From positions 7,069,806-7,133,805 of the forward strand of contig NW_024037058.1 of the NCBI RefSeq assembly GCF_015706575.1: a DNA stretch of 64,000 nt, written 5' to 3'. This DNA is from Patiria miniata. Lineage: Eukaryota > Echinodermata > Asteroidea > Valvatida > Asterinidae. How positions within the stretch are numbered: position 1 is the stretch's first letter; each line of letters opens with the position of its first letter. Of the stretch, positions 47,040 to 60,500 are shown one piece after another. The notes under the pieces are model-generated. The model saw only the letters and a program-made list of their open reading frames with translations, was not told where the DNA came from and ran no database searches. Position numbers and translations under genes: made by a program.

Positions 47040-47148
47040 CGCATCCTGTTGTCGTCGAATTCAGACCATTTTTAATCGTCATTGACAGAGGAGACGGCGG
47101 AACGTGTGTTTAAATGTTCATCCCGACTGTTAACACGTGCTGAAACAG
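47040..47148 (+). other. Possible non-coding first exon of the oxidoreductase gene
   Basis: A strong donor (GAAACAG followed by GTGAGTG) sits at 47148/47149 after a CpG-containing stretch without a long frame. A good acceptor (pyrimidine tract then TAG) ends at 48393, 116 bases before the ATG at 48510. Together they would make a 1.25-kb intron in the 5' untranslated region. The 5' end of this exon cannot be fixed from sequence; 47040 is arbitrary. Confidence 0.3.
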
Positions 47149-48393
47149 GTGAGTGTTCAATGCGCGCCTTGACTACAATAATTACAAATAGCTTGCGGTT
47201 TTATGCTTTTGTCTGTGCAGACTATTGTCTTGCTAGATTTTAACGTATATGCAGCAGCATAACGACATCATTATGTAAAACGAGAGTGGAAGCGCAGTCT
47301 GCTTATGGTGGACAAAAGAGTGAGTTTAATTCGTTTGTGAGGAAGAATTGTGTTTGTCTTGCGCTGTGGCCCGCATTGCAGCGGACTCTTACTCTTAGAC
47401 TGTATGCGCTGCATAGTGCGGGCCATAGACAACAAGGACTAGTGTTGCTCATGATATTGCTTTCTTGTAAGGCCACATTTTTAAGGCATCATGCTGTCCG
47501 ATTTTCTCCAAGGCCCAACATTTTGGGGGCCTACTTCATTCACTGGCAGTACCTAAGCAGATAAGGCAAGTATTTGTAGTTTTTATAAACACTGTAATTT
47601 TGCAAAACCAAGCTGATTCACAAGGCATCACTGAAAAAAAAAGAAAATTGCATTTTCTACCAAAAGATTCGCAATAAAATTACACAAAATGGTGTCATTA
47701 GAATTAAAAGAATAGGTTGCAGAAGTCATTTTGGAATGGTAAGAAAAATACTCTTGACTCTAACTTGGCTAAAACTAAAGAGAGGCCCATATAAGCCTAT
47801 AACTACACAATTGCCGATTGATTATGATGTTGGATACATTATCTCATAATTATAATTTTAGGTGAGCGTGATACTTGCCAGTAAGTGGCAATATGTGTAT
47901 AATTTTTTTTGGGGGGGGGGGGGTGGATGCCAGAGGTTGGATATAAGAAAGGTGGGTCCCTTTCCAACATTAAGGTTAAGTTTGTGGCAGAACATTGTGG
48001 AGTAATACATTTTTTTCCTATTGACCATTTCGTGCAGTGGCATACCTAGGCATTGTGTGTGTACTGAGTGTGGGGAGGGTTCATATCATATATTTATTTG
48101 TATATTTATTTAATTTCCCTCCCCAAAATGAAAAACCAAACATTTAAAATAAGTGCAAGTGTGGTTGGTTATAGCCATAGAGGCACTCCCACTAAAACCT
48201 GTCCTTGTTCCCCATTCCCAAAATTCCCCTGTAATCCAGCCTTGGAAACAGAATATCACATTGTATACAGTCCTTGAGTAGATTTATATACTAGCTCTAT
48301 GCTCATACTATAAAGCCAACCACACAGCTTAGTCTGACAATGATCTCTGACCTTGGCTTCCCGCTGTCAAGACTCGGATTTCTTTTTTTATAG
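47149..48393 (+). other. Putative 5' intron of the oxidoreductase gene
   Basis: No repeat family was recognised apart from an (T)n(G)n run at 47909-47932. Frames up to 92 codons are unsupported. Confidence 0.3.
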
Positions 48394-48509
48394 CCCAGCC
48401 ACAGATGCACATTAGCACATGGTCTGCCTCGGTCTTTGTGTTCATTGTGAGTCTGCAGAAGCCAGACTGAAAGCCAAGTTGAATCGAGGTGTGATCTCCA
48501 TTCAACAAC

Positions 48510-51500
48510 ATGGCATACAAAACTGTCGTTATCATTCTTCTTGGTAAGTACTGTTTTTGTTGTAAACTAGTATAAGCTGTATAAGAATAAGAATGTTTTT
48601 GAACCTGAATATGTTTCAGTACAATCATGTTTCAGTACAATCATGGAGGAAGTCTTCCTCCATGGTACAATCCAGTTGTGCCAGGAATTGTAACAGGGGG
48701 TGATGAGGATTTGAAATCCAAAATTTGTGTGTAATTTTGCAGTTTGTGTGTACATGTAATAACCATGTTATTCAGCTTTTAGCTGTGAACTGGTTTAAAC
48801 AAATATGAACGAATAAATGAATGAATTTGTGTTAACACGTTTAAAGGGAATATACAACATTTGTATCAATTACTCCATTTAAATTTAAGTGGGGTCAGGG
48901 AACCAGACTACAAGAACATGATTGGTTTTTTTTTGGTGTTTCCAACGTCTACGAACACAAAACTTCAAATAAGTCAGTGTATCAATGTGCTATAAAATTC
49001 TAATCCCCCAAATCCATCCATTTCTAGAAAAATACAGAAAAAGCAAATTTTGTGTAGGGGGAGGGGGTGCTAAATGTTGGAAGATTTTGTTGAAGGGGGA
49101 TGGGTAGCTGAAGTGTTGAAGTCACTTTTACAGAGACAAAAAGCTTGAAGCAACCAACTGATATTTATAGTTGTAGATAATGTCATGCCTTCATAGAAAA
49201 TGAGGTTTGTTTTTCCTGTAATATGTACTACAACCGGTTTTAAACTATTAACTTCATGTCATTGCACTCATTTTTATTCGCAAGTTCCAAAAATGAAGAT
49301 ATTACCTCGCATTCAATTTAATATGGCCGACTTGTGAATAAAACCTATTCCTGTGAATTTTCTGAACTCTGAATGATGCACAAAGAATTCCTAAAAGAGG
49401 ACCCCATATAATCAGAAATTTGTTGAAGACAGAAAATAATTGTGTAGGAAAAACAGGATACCAGCCTCAATATCATGCCATGCATGTTTCTAGTCACTGG
49501 TGCCCAGCCAATGCACATACATGTGGCTTTTTATAGCAACATTGTTTTGCAGCCCAGTAATATTGGTCCCAAAAGGAAATTACAAATTACACATATCCAA
49601 CCATTAGGCGTACTCATTGTAGCATAAGGAAAATGCATGAAATGGAACAGATTTACAAACATATTCATTATAAATTAACCCTAACCCCCTAGGCCTCTTT
49701 GCTGGGATGCACCCTCAATCCTACTAAATTTTACACGGCCTCAATCCTCCACAATCATCCGTTAGCTCTTGAATTTGTTCAGAGGAGGAGTGAACACAGC
49801 CTCAATCCTGCAAAAATCCTCCAACGATCACTGTTGATATTTTGAGGCAGTGTTGATGCTATCCAGAAGCAGTTCAGACACTTTCAGGTATTATTTAGGC
49901 CTAAATTTAGGCACCACTGAGCATAAACAACACAAGGTACAGCCTAAGACCTTGACACAGTGCATCCTCCAAAATCAACTGATACATGTGTGCCATATAA
50001 CCTCAATCCTTCTAAATCCTGCACTTGTGTGATGAGGGTTTTGGGTAGGTTTAAGCAATTTAGACAAGAGCAAAATAATTAGTATAGTAAAAAATAATTT
50101 CCCCACTGTTTGTAGTATAAAGAGAAAATTTTGGCATGCACTTTTATCAGAAGCATCTACTAATTTCATATCTTATGTTATCAAAAATACACACTAACGT
50201 TAATTGAGACTCTTTGTCCAATGCACCTGTGGCCAGAAAGCCAGATAAAACGAATTGCCTCAGGCCGAAAATAAAGTTTGTTTACCTCGTATTAATTTAA
50301 TGTTATTTTTTTTTCTAATTTCTTAAAGCGAGTGCCAATCCAACAAAAGGCCTACTTGGTCTTTCATCTATTTCTCAAAATTTGCCTGGAGATACATATA
50401 TTTACTGGCACTAGCAAAAAGAAAAAGAAAGGAAGTAAAATATTTACCTCTGATAAAAAAACAAAAATTTAATGCCTCTTTTTCAGTTGGTATAATGACA
50501 GTATTGTATAAAATAACCTGCAAATTTTGAAATGTGTCAATAACTGTTCTTCACATCATAGTCTTGCTCTTTTGTTCTCTTTTTCATCACCTGGTTACAA
50601 ATATTGGAAAAGCTTTTAAATATAAGGCTGTAATACTGGCAATGTCAACAGGTTGATGGTCTTCTATTGAAGGGTTATTTATTCTAGAAAGGTTGCTTGT
50701 ATTTCACGAGACAAAGATTTTTTTTACTATGTGTTTTTCCTTCTTTTATCCTTGTAGTTGCTGTTGTAGCAACTCTCCTGGTAGGCATCCCAAAATCCCC
50801 CAGGACAATTACGCCGGCTAACCCAGATGATCCGGAGCGACTTCCAGAGGGTGTGGTCAAGAAAGTTCTCATAGTTGGTAAGTCTTGAAGCTTCTGTAGC
50901 CACACCCAGGCCACACCCAGGCCACACCCAGGCCACACCATTTCCACGTCAGTAATGACCATCAGGGTTAATTGCCACCATACACGTACAACACAATTAT
51001 CAAATTTATTTTGGGGGGCTGTCCATTAATAGTGGCCACGCCCATGCAACTCCCTGGCCACACCCCTTTCCCAGTCAATAAAGCCATTGAAACTTCAAAG
51101 TTTTCTATTCAAACTAGTCAACTGACCCTGAGGGGTTGCATGATGAGTGGTTTAAGCCAGACGATGTTGAAATGTTTCTCTCAAGTTTTGAAGAAAAAAA
51201 AATTGAAGCATGCAGTGCGCTCGTATCATTTTGCTGATGAAGTAAATCTAATATTGCATAAGTAAAATCACCCAGAGAAGGACTTTGTTAGATATTTTTG
51301 CGTTAATCTTTGCCTCACAAATGGATTTCATTGATGAGATTGGCTTGAGAAAATGATTCAGACATACATACAAAAACATTTTTTATTGCTAACAAATAGG
51401 CAATATGTGAACTTCGATTTAGTATTACAGCATCACACATCAGCATTGTTCAGGTTATTTTTTCCCATATAAAAAAGAGGTGCCAAAAAATCATTTTCCC

Positions 51501-54500
51501 ATTAAATTTCACCGACTGCTGCAGCTGTTGTAAACCTAATAATTGAACAATGAAACCTCGCCAAAAAAGCAAATACTGGTTCATCTGATAAATTTTAATT
51601 TTATAATAGTCTGTTCTGCCCACCACTGATAATTTCCTTTGACTGCAGTGTGATTCTTATCTCCCAATAATACAAGAGAATATCACCGTTTGCATATTTT
51701 CCATTGTATAAGCAATATGGGACAAACTGTATGAATTTAGAAAACTAAGAAAGTGTTTACACGTTTGCTTTTCATGTCCACACTTTTGATAGTCACTGTT
51801 GACTTGAAAACAATGGATCATGGTAATATTATGATTAAAGTTAGGCCCATCAGTGTCTTTTTGTATTTGTATAATGAGTTCCCACATTTGATGGTACCTT
51901 ATTAAAGTTGTCTTACCTGTACTTTTCAACATTTCATTCGTTTTTCTTGTGATGACTTTTCATTTTGTATTGTTTATTTCAACAAGAAAAAAAACCTACT
52001 TCTTTGTTCTAATTTGGATTTTTTTCAAAAGATAGGTCTGATTATTGTCCGGCCACAAATAATTCAAAATCTGTGAAGTAATTATTCCACAACTAAATGT
52101 GGACGGATATTTTTGGTTTGATGTCTCATTCTCAAGTAAATAACTTTTGTACCGCTAGCAAATATGAAAATTGTAAATTAATAATCTATTTTTTGGGTGA
52201 ATTTCGAAAATAGCATGAAGAGAGAAACTTTAATGTAAAAGTGTAACCTACAGCAAAGTATGCTTTATTTAAAGGAAATCTCTCAAAAATGAGTCAGGAC
52301 ATTGTTAGTTGTAAATTTGGATCTTAAAAATCAGTAATGTTATATTTTTTTTTATATGAAAAGTATTAAAACATAGTTCCCAACTGCCAATCAGTTTTAT
52401 TAATTCAATCCTTTTTTCGTATTTCAAATGATAGGCGGGGGCCTTGCCGGCATGTCTGCGGCTTTGGACCTGGCGGAGCGCGGGTACCAGGTGACGTTGC
52501 GGGAAGCGGACTCTGCCCTGGGAGGCGTCTACCTACAATCCAAGCCGGTGCAGAAACTCGGACAGACGTTTATCGTTGACAGAGGGATGCAAGGTGATTG
52601 GGTTGGACTTCATGCTTTTCCCTAAAGAAGAGACTCAATTCTCTTCTTATCGAAGCTCTCAAATAATTTGCGAAATTGAATTTCAATAAAAGTGTGGCAT
52701 GTTACAAACAATAAACCGCACAACCTTCAAGTTTTTTCATCATCACCACACACACTTTTCAAATATTTGAATTGAAAAGGCTGCTGTCGGATATTTGGTT
52801 GACAAACAAATTTTCAAATATTCAGTGTATTCAACCCCGAGATTGTAGGTGATCATTTGGGAATTGGACTCCTAATCTTCGACGTAATGTTGAACCTTTT
52901 TGGTTTTTTGGCTATTCTTCTTTTCAGCCTGGTTCCACAATTTCCACAGTGCCTGGGAATTGATCCATCGCCTGGGCGTCGAAGACAATTTCCGCCGTTG
53001 GGAGGTGCACGACGTGGTGTACAGGAAGTACGAACCGGAACGCATGTACAGCCACGGCATATTCCCATTGAATCTTGCCGGTATGTCACAGGGTCTAGAC
53101 CCTACACCCCCCTACCCCCCCCCTACCCCCACCCCCTTTGGCCGCATATAAAGATGAAAAACATGCAGAAAAATGTAGCTCATGCCTGCTAACTCTCACC
53201 CCCCCCCCCCCCCACCATGAGCCGACCCCCCCCCCCCCCCCCACCCCCTTGAGCCAAAGTTGGGTCCCCCCTGCCAACAAAGGAAAAATTGTTGCTGGCA
53301 GCATATTGACTTTGGCAGCAACATTTTATTTCAGCAGTTATAAGCATTGAAACATAGTTTATGTAAAAATCTCTCTTTACTGGTCATAATGCCCAGGTTG
53401 TATTCAGACAAACAGTTGAAGAGGTGGCTTTTCGCATGGAGGATATTTTTATGAATTTGTGTTTAAATATTGTAGAAGGATCAATAAACATTACAATGAG
53501 GAACTCCCAGGTTTTTTGTAACTTGTTCTTAACAAAAAAATATAAAATTTCCTTGGCAGTTTTCTTGCTGAACAACTGCAAAAATTAAAAACAGTCATTG
53601 GTTGCTTTAGGCTTACACATAAAGTGCCCATGCAATATATTAATTTCTGTATTTTGGTGCCTTTTTTTTTCATGCTAATTGCAAATTTTTATATTCCTGA
53701 TATGAGTAAAAGCTGTGGTGTTATGTCAGAATCTTAAGGTTACAGCTATTTCAGCCTAAAAGGTTTCTAGAATTTTTGATATTTTGCTGTCGTAAATTTT
53801 CATTTCTTTGGTGATTCATTGTTGTGTATGCTTTTTGGCAGTAGGCCAATGAGCAACGTTTTCTTAAAAGTGTTTTCAATGAGCAACTTTCGAGTTCACA
53901 TATTGAACAGAAAACCCCTAAACTGAACAGTGTCTTCCCAGAATGACATCACAGCAACGGGGCTTCAGTTGTCTGGAAAAGCATAGATGTCTGAAGAAAT
54001 ACACTTTTTAAATTATTTTTTGACAGAAATCGTGCCTTTTCAAAAATGGCTTTTCAGAAACTTAAATTTGACTTACGCTATGTATATAAATGATGCAGAT
54101 GTCTTCTAGCAATTAAAACCTCTTTAACCATAACCCCAGGCCCTTTTGCTAGGAACCATCCCCAATCCTCCAAAATCCTCCAAAATGTTGCCCTATGTTT
54201 AAATGAAAGATACTCAGTGCCTCAATCCTTCAAAATCGTGAGACAGTTCTGCCTCTCAAAATGCATTCATCCTCAATCCTCCAAAATAATAACACTCTTC
54301 AAACACCATTCATCCTCAATCCTCCAAAATTCTCATGTGCTTCAACATCCTTCATCCTAAATCCTCAAAAATCCTCATGTTTCACAAACACCATTCATCC
54401 TCAATCCTCCAAAATCCTCCAAACCGCCAGGAGGATTTAAAAGGATTGAGATGGGTTAGGGTTATTGATGCAGAAGTCTTCTAGCACTGTAGCGCCCGAA

Positions 54501-57500
54501 ACCGCCCTGCTTTTTACGTAGTGCCCGAAATTGCCTGACAACCTTATTTATTATAGATTTATCAGTGAATAAACACATTGTGATACAATTCAGGCGATTC
54601 ACAATGCAGTGCGCCACCAAGAGTTTGCCATGGAGAGTCAACTTTTCAAGGTTACAGTCGAAAAAACATGGCCCCATTTGAATGAGTGTCAGTAGATAAT
54701 TTGAGTTAATTTGTTATAGATATGGGCATAGCGTTCTGCCGCCTTATCAAAAATCACCATATTGATACAAAGAAAAGAAAAGGGCAAACATATACTCAAA
54801 TCATATGCTTATGGAACTACTGACCGGAAAAACGAACAATTTTGAATGTCCCACGCTGTTAATTTGTCGGCCATCTCCCACAATGCACTGAGAAAAATGA
54901 ACTCTCTGTGGCAAACTCTTGGTGGCGCACTGCATTGTGAATCGCCCGAATTGATAATGGATAATCATAAGACTTATATGCTGTCGTTTGATGTTTCTAT
55001 TGGTCCTCAAGGCATGATCTTCCGTAGCCCCAATCTCAACATCATGGAGATCCTTCTGTGGCTGCGCTGCGCCTGGGATTTCATCAACTACAACCATGAC
55101 ACCAACTTCAAGAGATGGGACTCTATCTCCTTCGGTAGGATCCTCGATGCCTCCCTCTCTCGCTCATCTATTCCCTCCACACCCCCCCCCCCTTCCCCTT
55201 CATAAAAAATGAACTACAGCCTGTCCCCCCAAAAAATTCTGCAAGCAGAAACGGGCTCTGTGTCGTTGGAATATTGAAAAATATTTCATGACGCTTGTAT
55301 AATGTAACAAAAAATTACAATAATACAAAATCCTATTTTATTCATGTACTGCATTCTGAAAAAAAAGGAGAAAAAAAACCTCCTTTTTTTATCATGTACT
55401 ATTCTGGTAGAGTGCGCTTTTCTTATATTCCGATGTGCAAATCTTAACTCATTTTTTTCATGTACTGTATTCTGATATTTGTATGTATGATGGTAAATGT
55501 TTTAGTAAGTTTGGATTTCTGATTTTGTGTTTTTAATTTGTACGCATTGTGACAATTTAGCCTCTGGCTACAAATACAATGTTTAATAAACCAGAATAAT
55601 AATAATAATAAACCTGGGATGTTCAGCTTTCAAATGTTTTATCAATTTTCCTTTGCCAAACCAGAGATGTGGTCCGTTGAACACAAACACTCAAAAATCA
55701 ATTTGTGCCACTGTCTACATTGTTAGGCCTAATAATGACAAGACATGGCACCTGTTCAAATCCGACTTCAATTGAGGTTCGCAATTCCAGAAGATATGTT
55801 TTTATTATGATGATTTGGAGAGTGTGTTACAAATAATGAAAAGAACATTATAATATGAAAATCAAAAGTGTTTCTTCTCACCTATTCATTACTAATTGTT
55901 TTTCTGCACGATCATACATGTGTATGATACTGGCAATACTGCTGTTTATAGTATCAACTTACAGAAAGTGGCACAAATTGATTTTTGAGTGTTTGTGTTC
56001 AACGGACCATATCTCTGGCTTGGCAAAAGCAAAATCGATAAAACAAATAGCATTTGAAAGCTGAATATCCCAGGTTTAACATTATATAAGCATCATGAAA
56101 CATTTTTCAATAGTCCAAGGACAAAGAGGCCGTTTCTGCTTGCATTTTTTTTTGACAGGCTGTAGTACAATTTATACAACTGGCATACAGATCCTTGTCA
56201 TTTGATTGGTGGAACTCACATCACGTGACATTTGTTATTGCTCCCATTCACGCGGGGGCTCCAAAAGTCCTATTCGCCCATGGGATTGGGATTTACTATT
56301 CAACAGTTAAAAGGATCGTCCTTGTTCCATGACGCGGTATTTGTGTGCAAATGCATGATGGTGTAGGCGTTCAGCGTAGCGCGTATTGTTCCAAAGAGCC
56401 AGCGCTACAGCGTTGGGTTCAAACATTTTAGTGAATGGGTGGTTTGGAATAGAGAAATACATTTTCCACCAATTTTGTATTGAAATAAAAGTTCAAATAT
56501 CAAATGACAAGGATCTATATTTAATTTATAAAAATTAAATATTGAGTGGCTTTAAATTGTGAAATGCGAGGAATATTATCGCTCGGTAAAATCTGGACTT
56601 TTTCAGCTCACTCGGCTTTGCCCTCGTGAAATGGGAAAGTCCAGATTTTACCTTGCGATAATATTCCTACCGTTCCACTCTGAGTCACTCAATATTTGTA
56701 TACTGTTTTAAACATTTAAGCATCTATCATATTCATGACTACAAAACAGTAGTAATTTGAAGGCATTTTTCACAATGTTTTACTTTTTTGACATGTCGAT
56801 GAAAGTCGTCCGATTAAAATGTCCGATTAACCCTCACCGAACTCAACCCATCACAGCCCAACAGCAGGTTTTGTTTAAATCTGTTGGGATAGGTACAGTA
56901 CCCCTAAACAGATGGTCTTTTACATTGGGTTTGGCATACCTCAAGTCCAACAGTGTGTGTGTACAATTTCCCATGTGAGTGTTGGAATTTGCCTGAATGG
57001 GTACGATTCCTAGTAAATTATGCTTGGGAGTTAGGGTTAATTAAATTGCAACAAACAGCACCGTCAGGAGAATTTGATTCTCTTTCCTAATACCCACAAA
57101 TTCTCATTTTGCCCTCTGCCCAGTTCTGTCTCATTTTGCAAGAAAGCCTCACAAATGCTGGTTCCATCAAACTTTTAATCCCTTTTTTTCTAATTGTCAT
57201 AACACCTTGCAGACGAGTACATGGACATGTTTGACATCCATCGTGGGTTCTATGACATCGTCCTGGAGCCCGGCATGAAGGCCAGTTACCAGGACAAGTC
57301 CACGTTCAGCGCTGCCGAGATGTTCCTCTTCTCGCACATGTTCTACGTCAGCAACCCTCAGGTAAAAAAGAATTAATTACTTGACGGTGGCGGATTCCAG
57401 GATTTTTACAAAGAAGGGTGGCGCAAAGCTTTTCAAGGAGGGGTGGGGGGGGGCAATTAGTGTGTTGCGGTCAATGCATAAAAATGCCTATTGCGGAATC

Positions 57501-60500
57501 AGGCGACCAGAATTAGAATCCATTAATGCGGTTCTGCCACGTTCGCACGCATGCTGCACACGTTCTTAAAGACAAGGCACGCGTACATTTTGGTAACTCT
57601 ATTAATTGAAGGAACATGACGTGTGTGCATCCCATAGTTGCATGAAATCGGCTGCAGAAGTTTTTAATACCATTTATGTTGTTTTTTTTCCATTTACCAG
57701 GCTGATTATCGAGATATAGCTAAGATGAACCAAGCGACGGCCATCATCAACCCGTGGGCTGACAAGCTTCGTTCACTCGATGTCAAGTAGGTTTCTTTCC
57801 AAAATTTCTAATCGAGAATGATCAAATGTTTTACAAATAGTGGTGCGGCATATAGGGACAGAATTGTGCATTTTGTGATAAAAGCATGAAATGTGAGGTC
57901 TTCATACCATAACAAAACATTTGCAGATATGGAAGCATTTCATATCAAAACATTTCAGATAAAGAAGCATTTCATATCTGATCCCTGGTGACCTTTGAGG
58001 GGTCAATGACCTTTGAATACTCTATTTATACCTATTGTTATTGAAATCATCATTTTCCTATGTTCTAAGTCTATGTATAGTCTTCATACAATGTAAAGAA
58101 AGACCAAATGCAAAAAAAAATCACAATTGACCTTTGATGACCTTTCTGAGGTCAATGACCTTTGTATTAACTGCACTAACTATTATAGTTATTTATACGA
58201 TTTACCCTTTAAACCCCAATTTTTTTCAAGACCCAAGTCATAATGTTAAGTGGCTTATGCTATGAAAAGAATTTCATATGTAGGAATCTCATGTCTGACC
58301 TCTGATGGCCTTCAAGGCGTCAATGAACTTTGCATATCCTATTTATAGATAATAAGAGGATTAACTATTTAAAACACCACTTTTTTGTTAACCATATCTA
58401 AATTTTAGGTATTTTTGCCATGATATACATTTTCAGATATGTAGACATTTCATATTTGACCTCTGATGACCTTTACGAGGTCAATGAACTTCGCGTACTC
58501 TAATTGCCGTTATTTATCATGTTAAACTTCCAAATATGCCCTTTTTTTTTCATGACCGAAGTCTAATCAGATCAAAAAGAGTGTATTTTAATAATTATCC
58601 TACAACATGTCAGGAAGTCATGACCCCAAAGAATTTTTTTGCATGACCTCTGATCTCAATTTTCCTTTTTATGAGGGAAGACGCAAACGCGAAAGAATAT
58701 AAGCGGCACATCGGACAAGCATCACTCTCTAACAGTGACTGTTGGACTTGGTAAAAAGGTTAAAAACGTGGCTATCCAAGTCCATCTGGATAGAGCAGGG
58801 TGTAATATTAGTACACAAGAGTGAATGTTGCTTGACATATGTACATTGCCAATTAGAAAACAGACCCACAGATTTATATTCCAATCTCATCATATTGCGT
58901 CTGCCAATAAAACAAGGAGAAACGAGGTCAAAGGTCACCTCAAAGTTGTTTGTGGGGTCTGATTCTGATGACTATAAAGATGACTATAAAGAAATATGTG
59001 CAATACTGTTCTTTGGCACTATTGAGGCTTGGGTCACACAAAAAATGGAGTTTTGACGAATAAATATGATAAATTACAGCAACTAAGATATACAAAGTTC
59101 ATTGACCTCTCCAAGGGTATCACTCCGCAAATATGATTCCCCACATCTGAAAATTCTTTTAATGTCACAGAGTTAAGTTTTAGACTTGGATTATGAAAAA
59201 AAAGTGGCATTTGCAATTGTGTAAATCTTATTAATATTCGTATGTAGGCTATTGTAAAGGTTCATGACCTCTCGTAAGTTCACCAAAGGTTGAATATGAA
59301 ATGACCTATATATGAAAATTCTCTTTATAGCATGAACACCTTTCATTTAGACACGAGTCGTAAAAAATGGGTTTTAAAGAACAAATCTTACAAATTTTGT
59401 AGCAATAAACAGGTTTACAAAGGTCATTGACCTCTCAAAGGTCATCAGAGGTCAGATACTAATTGTTCCCACATCTGATCATTATTTTCATTGCATGAAG
59501 ACATATGACATAGACTTGGGTCATAGGAAAGTGAATTTTTTAAAACAACAGTTATGAATAGAGTATGCAAAGTTCTTTGACCTCTAAAGGTCACCAGAGG
59601 TCAAATATGAAATGCCTCAATATCTGAAAATTTTCTTCATGGCATGAAGAACCAACATGCGAAGTTTCATGCTTTTATCACAATTTGCACGATCCTTTAG
59701 CATATTGGGGCTATGCCGCACCACTAAAAATGAGAAATGCTCCTTAAATAAATTATTTGCCGCACCACTAAAAATGAGAAATGCTCCTTAAATAAATTAT
59801 TTATTTTAATTTTTTTTAATAACTCCCAAAGCGATCAAAGTCTTTATTTGAGGTACAATGTTTTTGGTCTGTTTTAAGGCCAGTTCATACTTCATGCAAA
59901 TGAATAGTGAATTTGACGTCATGAAACATTTCCTACGATATTCGCCGGAGTTGCAGTGCGCTCAAGTTGACCAAATTTGAAGCGTGAAAACTTCCTGCAA
60001 ACACATCAGGGATTTGTGTTCACGCCTAGTATGCATCGGCCCTTAGAAAGAGCACATAGCTAATAGCAGGAAGATATGTACATGTAATATGCACATGTAT
60101 TACATCATTGCAGGGCAAAACCACTGTCAGCAGGTCAAAAATCTTTAAGATAAAGTCATAGGTCTTTACTCAATCGTGGTGGGCAATCATGGGTTGTGGA
60201 GGTCCCAGGTTCAGATCCCACTTGTCAATTTTTTACTCAACCTTATGTTTAAAAAAGAATACAATGTTTGGTCAGACTTGTTTATGATTTCAATTTTTTT
60301 TTTTAGGATTGAAATGGGATCGTCTGTTGACAGCCTCATCTTTGACAAGAGTGGTAAAATCGTGACCGACTCGGGACATCCAAAGGAAAGCTACGATCAC
60401 GTGATTCTGGCAGCAGGCCTCAATAGCACCAAAACTATCTTCAGGAACTCCCTCCAGCTTTTGAAGGATGCGAAGGACAGGTCCACTCGCGACCGTCTGA

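Larger units (their letters stand above)
57840..59724. mobile_element. 1.9-kb TA-flanked inverted-repeat element rich in nuclear-receptor half-sites
   Basis: Ends GTGGTGCGGCATA (57840) and TATGCCGCACCAC (ending 59724) are inverted, with TA on both sides as for Tc1/mariner-type insertions. The inverted ends extend through TTGTGATAAAAGCATGAAA / TTTCATGCTTTTATCACAA. The interior is a series of about 200-300-base degenerate units, direct on the left half and inverted on the right, each centred on TGACCTCTGATGACCTTT / AGGTCACCAGAGGTCA. Longest internal frame is 104 codons, not a transposase. A 297-bp relative lies at 63219-63515. It fills most of oxidoreductase intron 7. Confidence 0.8.

Noticed and set aside
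59877..60046. Possible MITE (AAGGCCAGTTCATAC ... GCATCGGCCCTTA)
   Set aside because: End similarity is weak and no target duplication or second copy is seen in the window.
60176..60306. Upstream extension of the last oxidoreductase exon as a separate start
   Set aside because: The extension is intron with a poly-T/AG acceptor at 60306; the joined frame from exon 7 continues the domain exactly at 60307.
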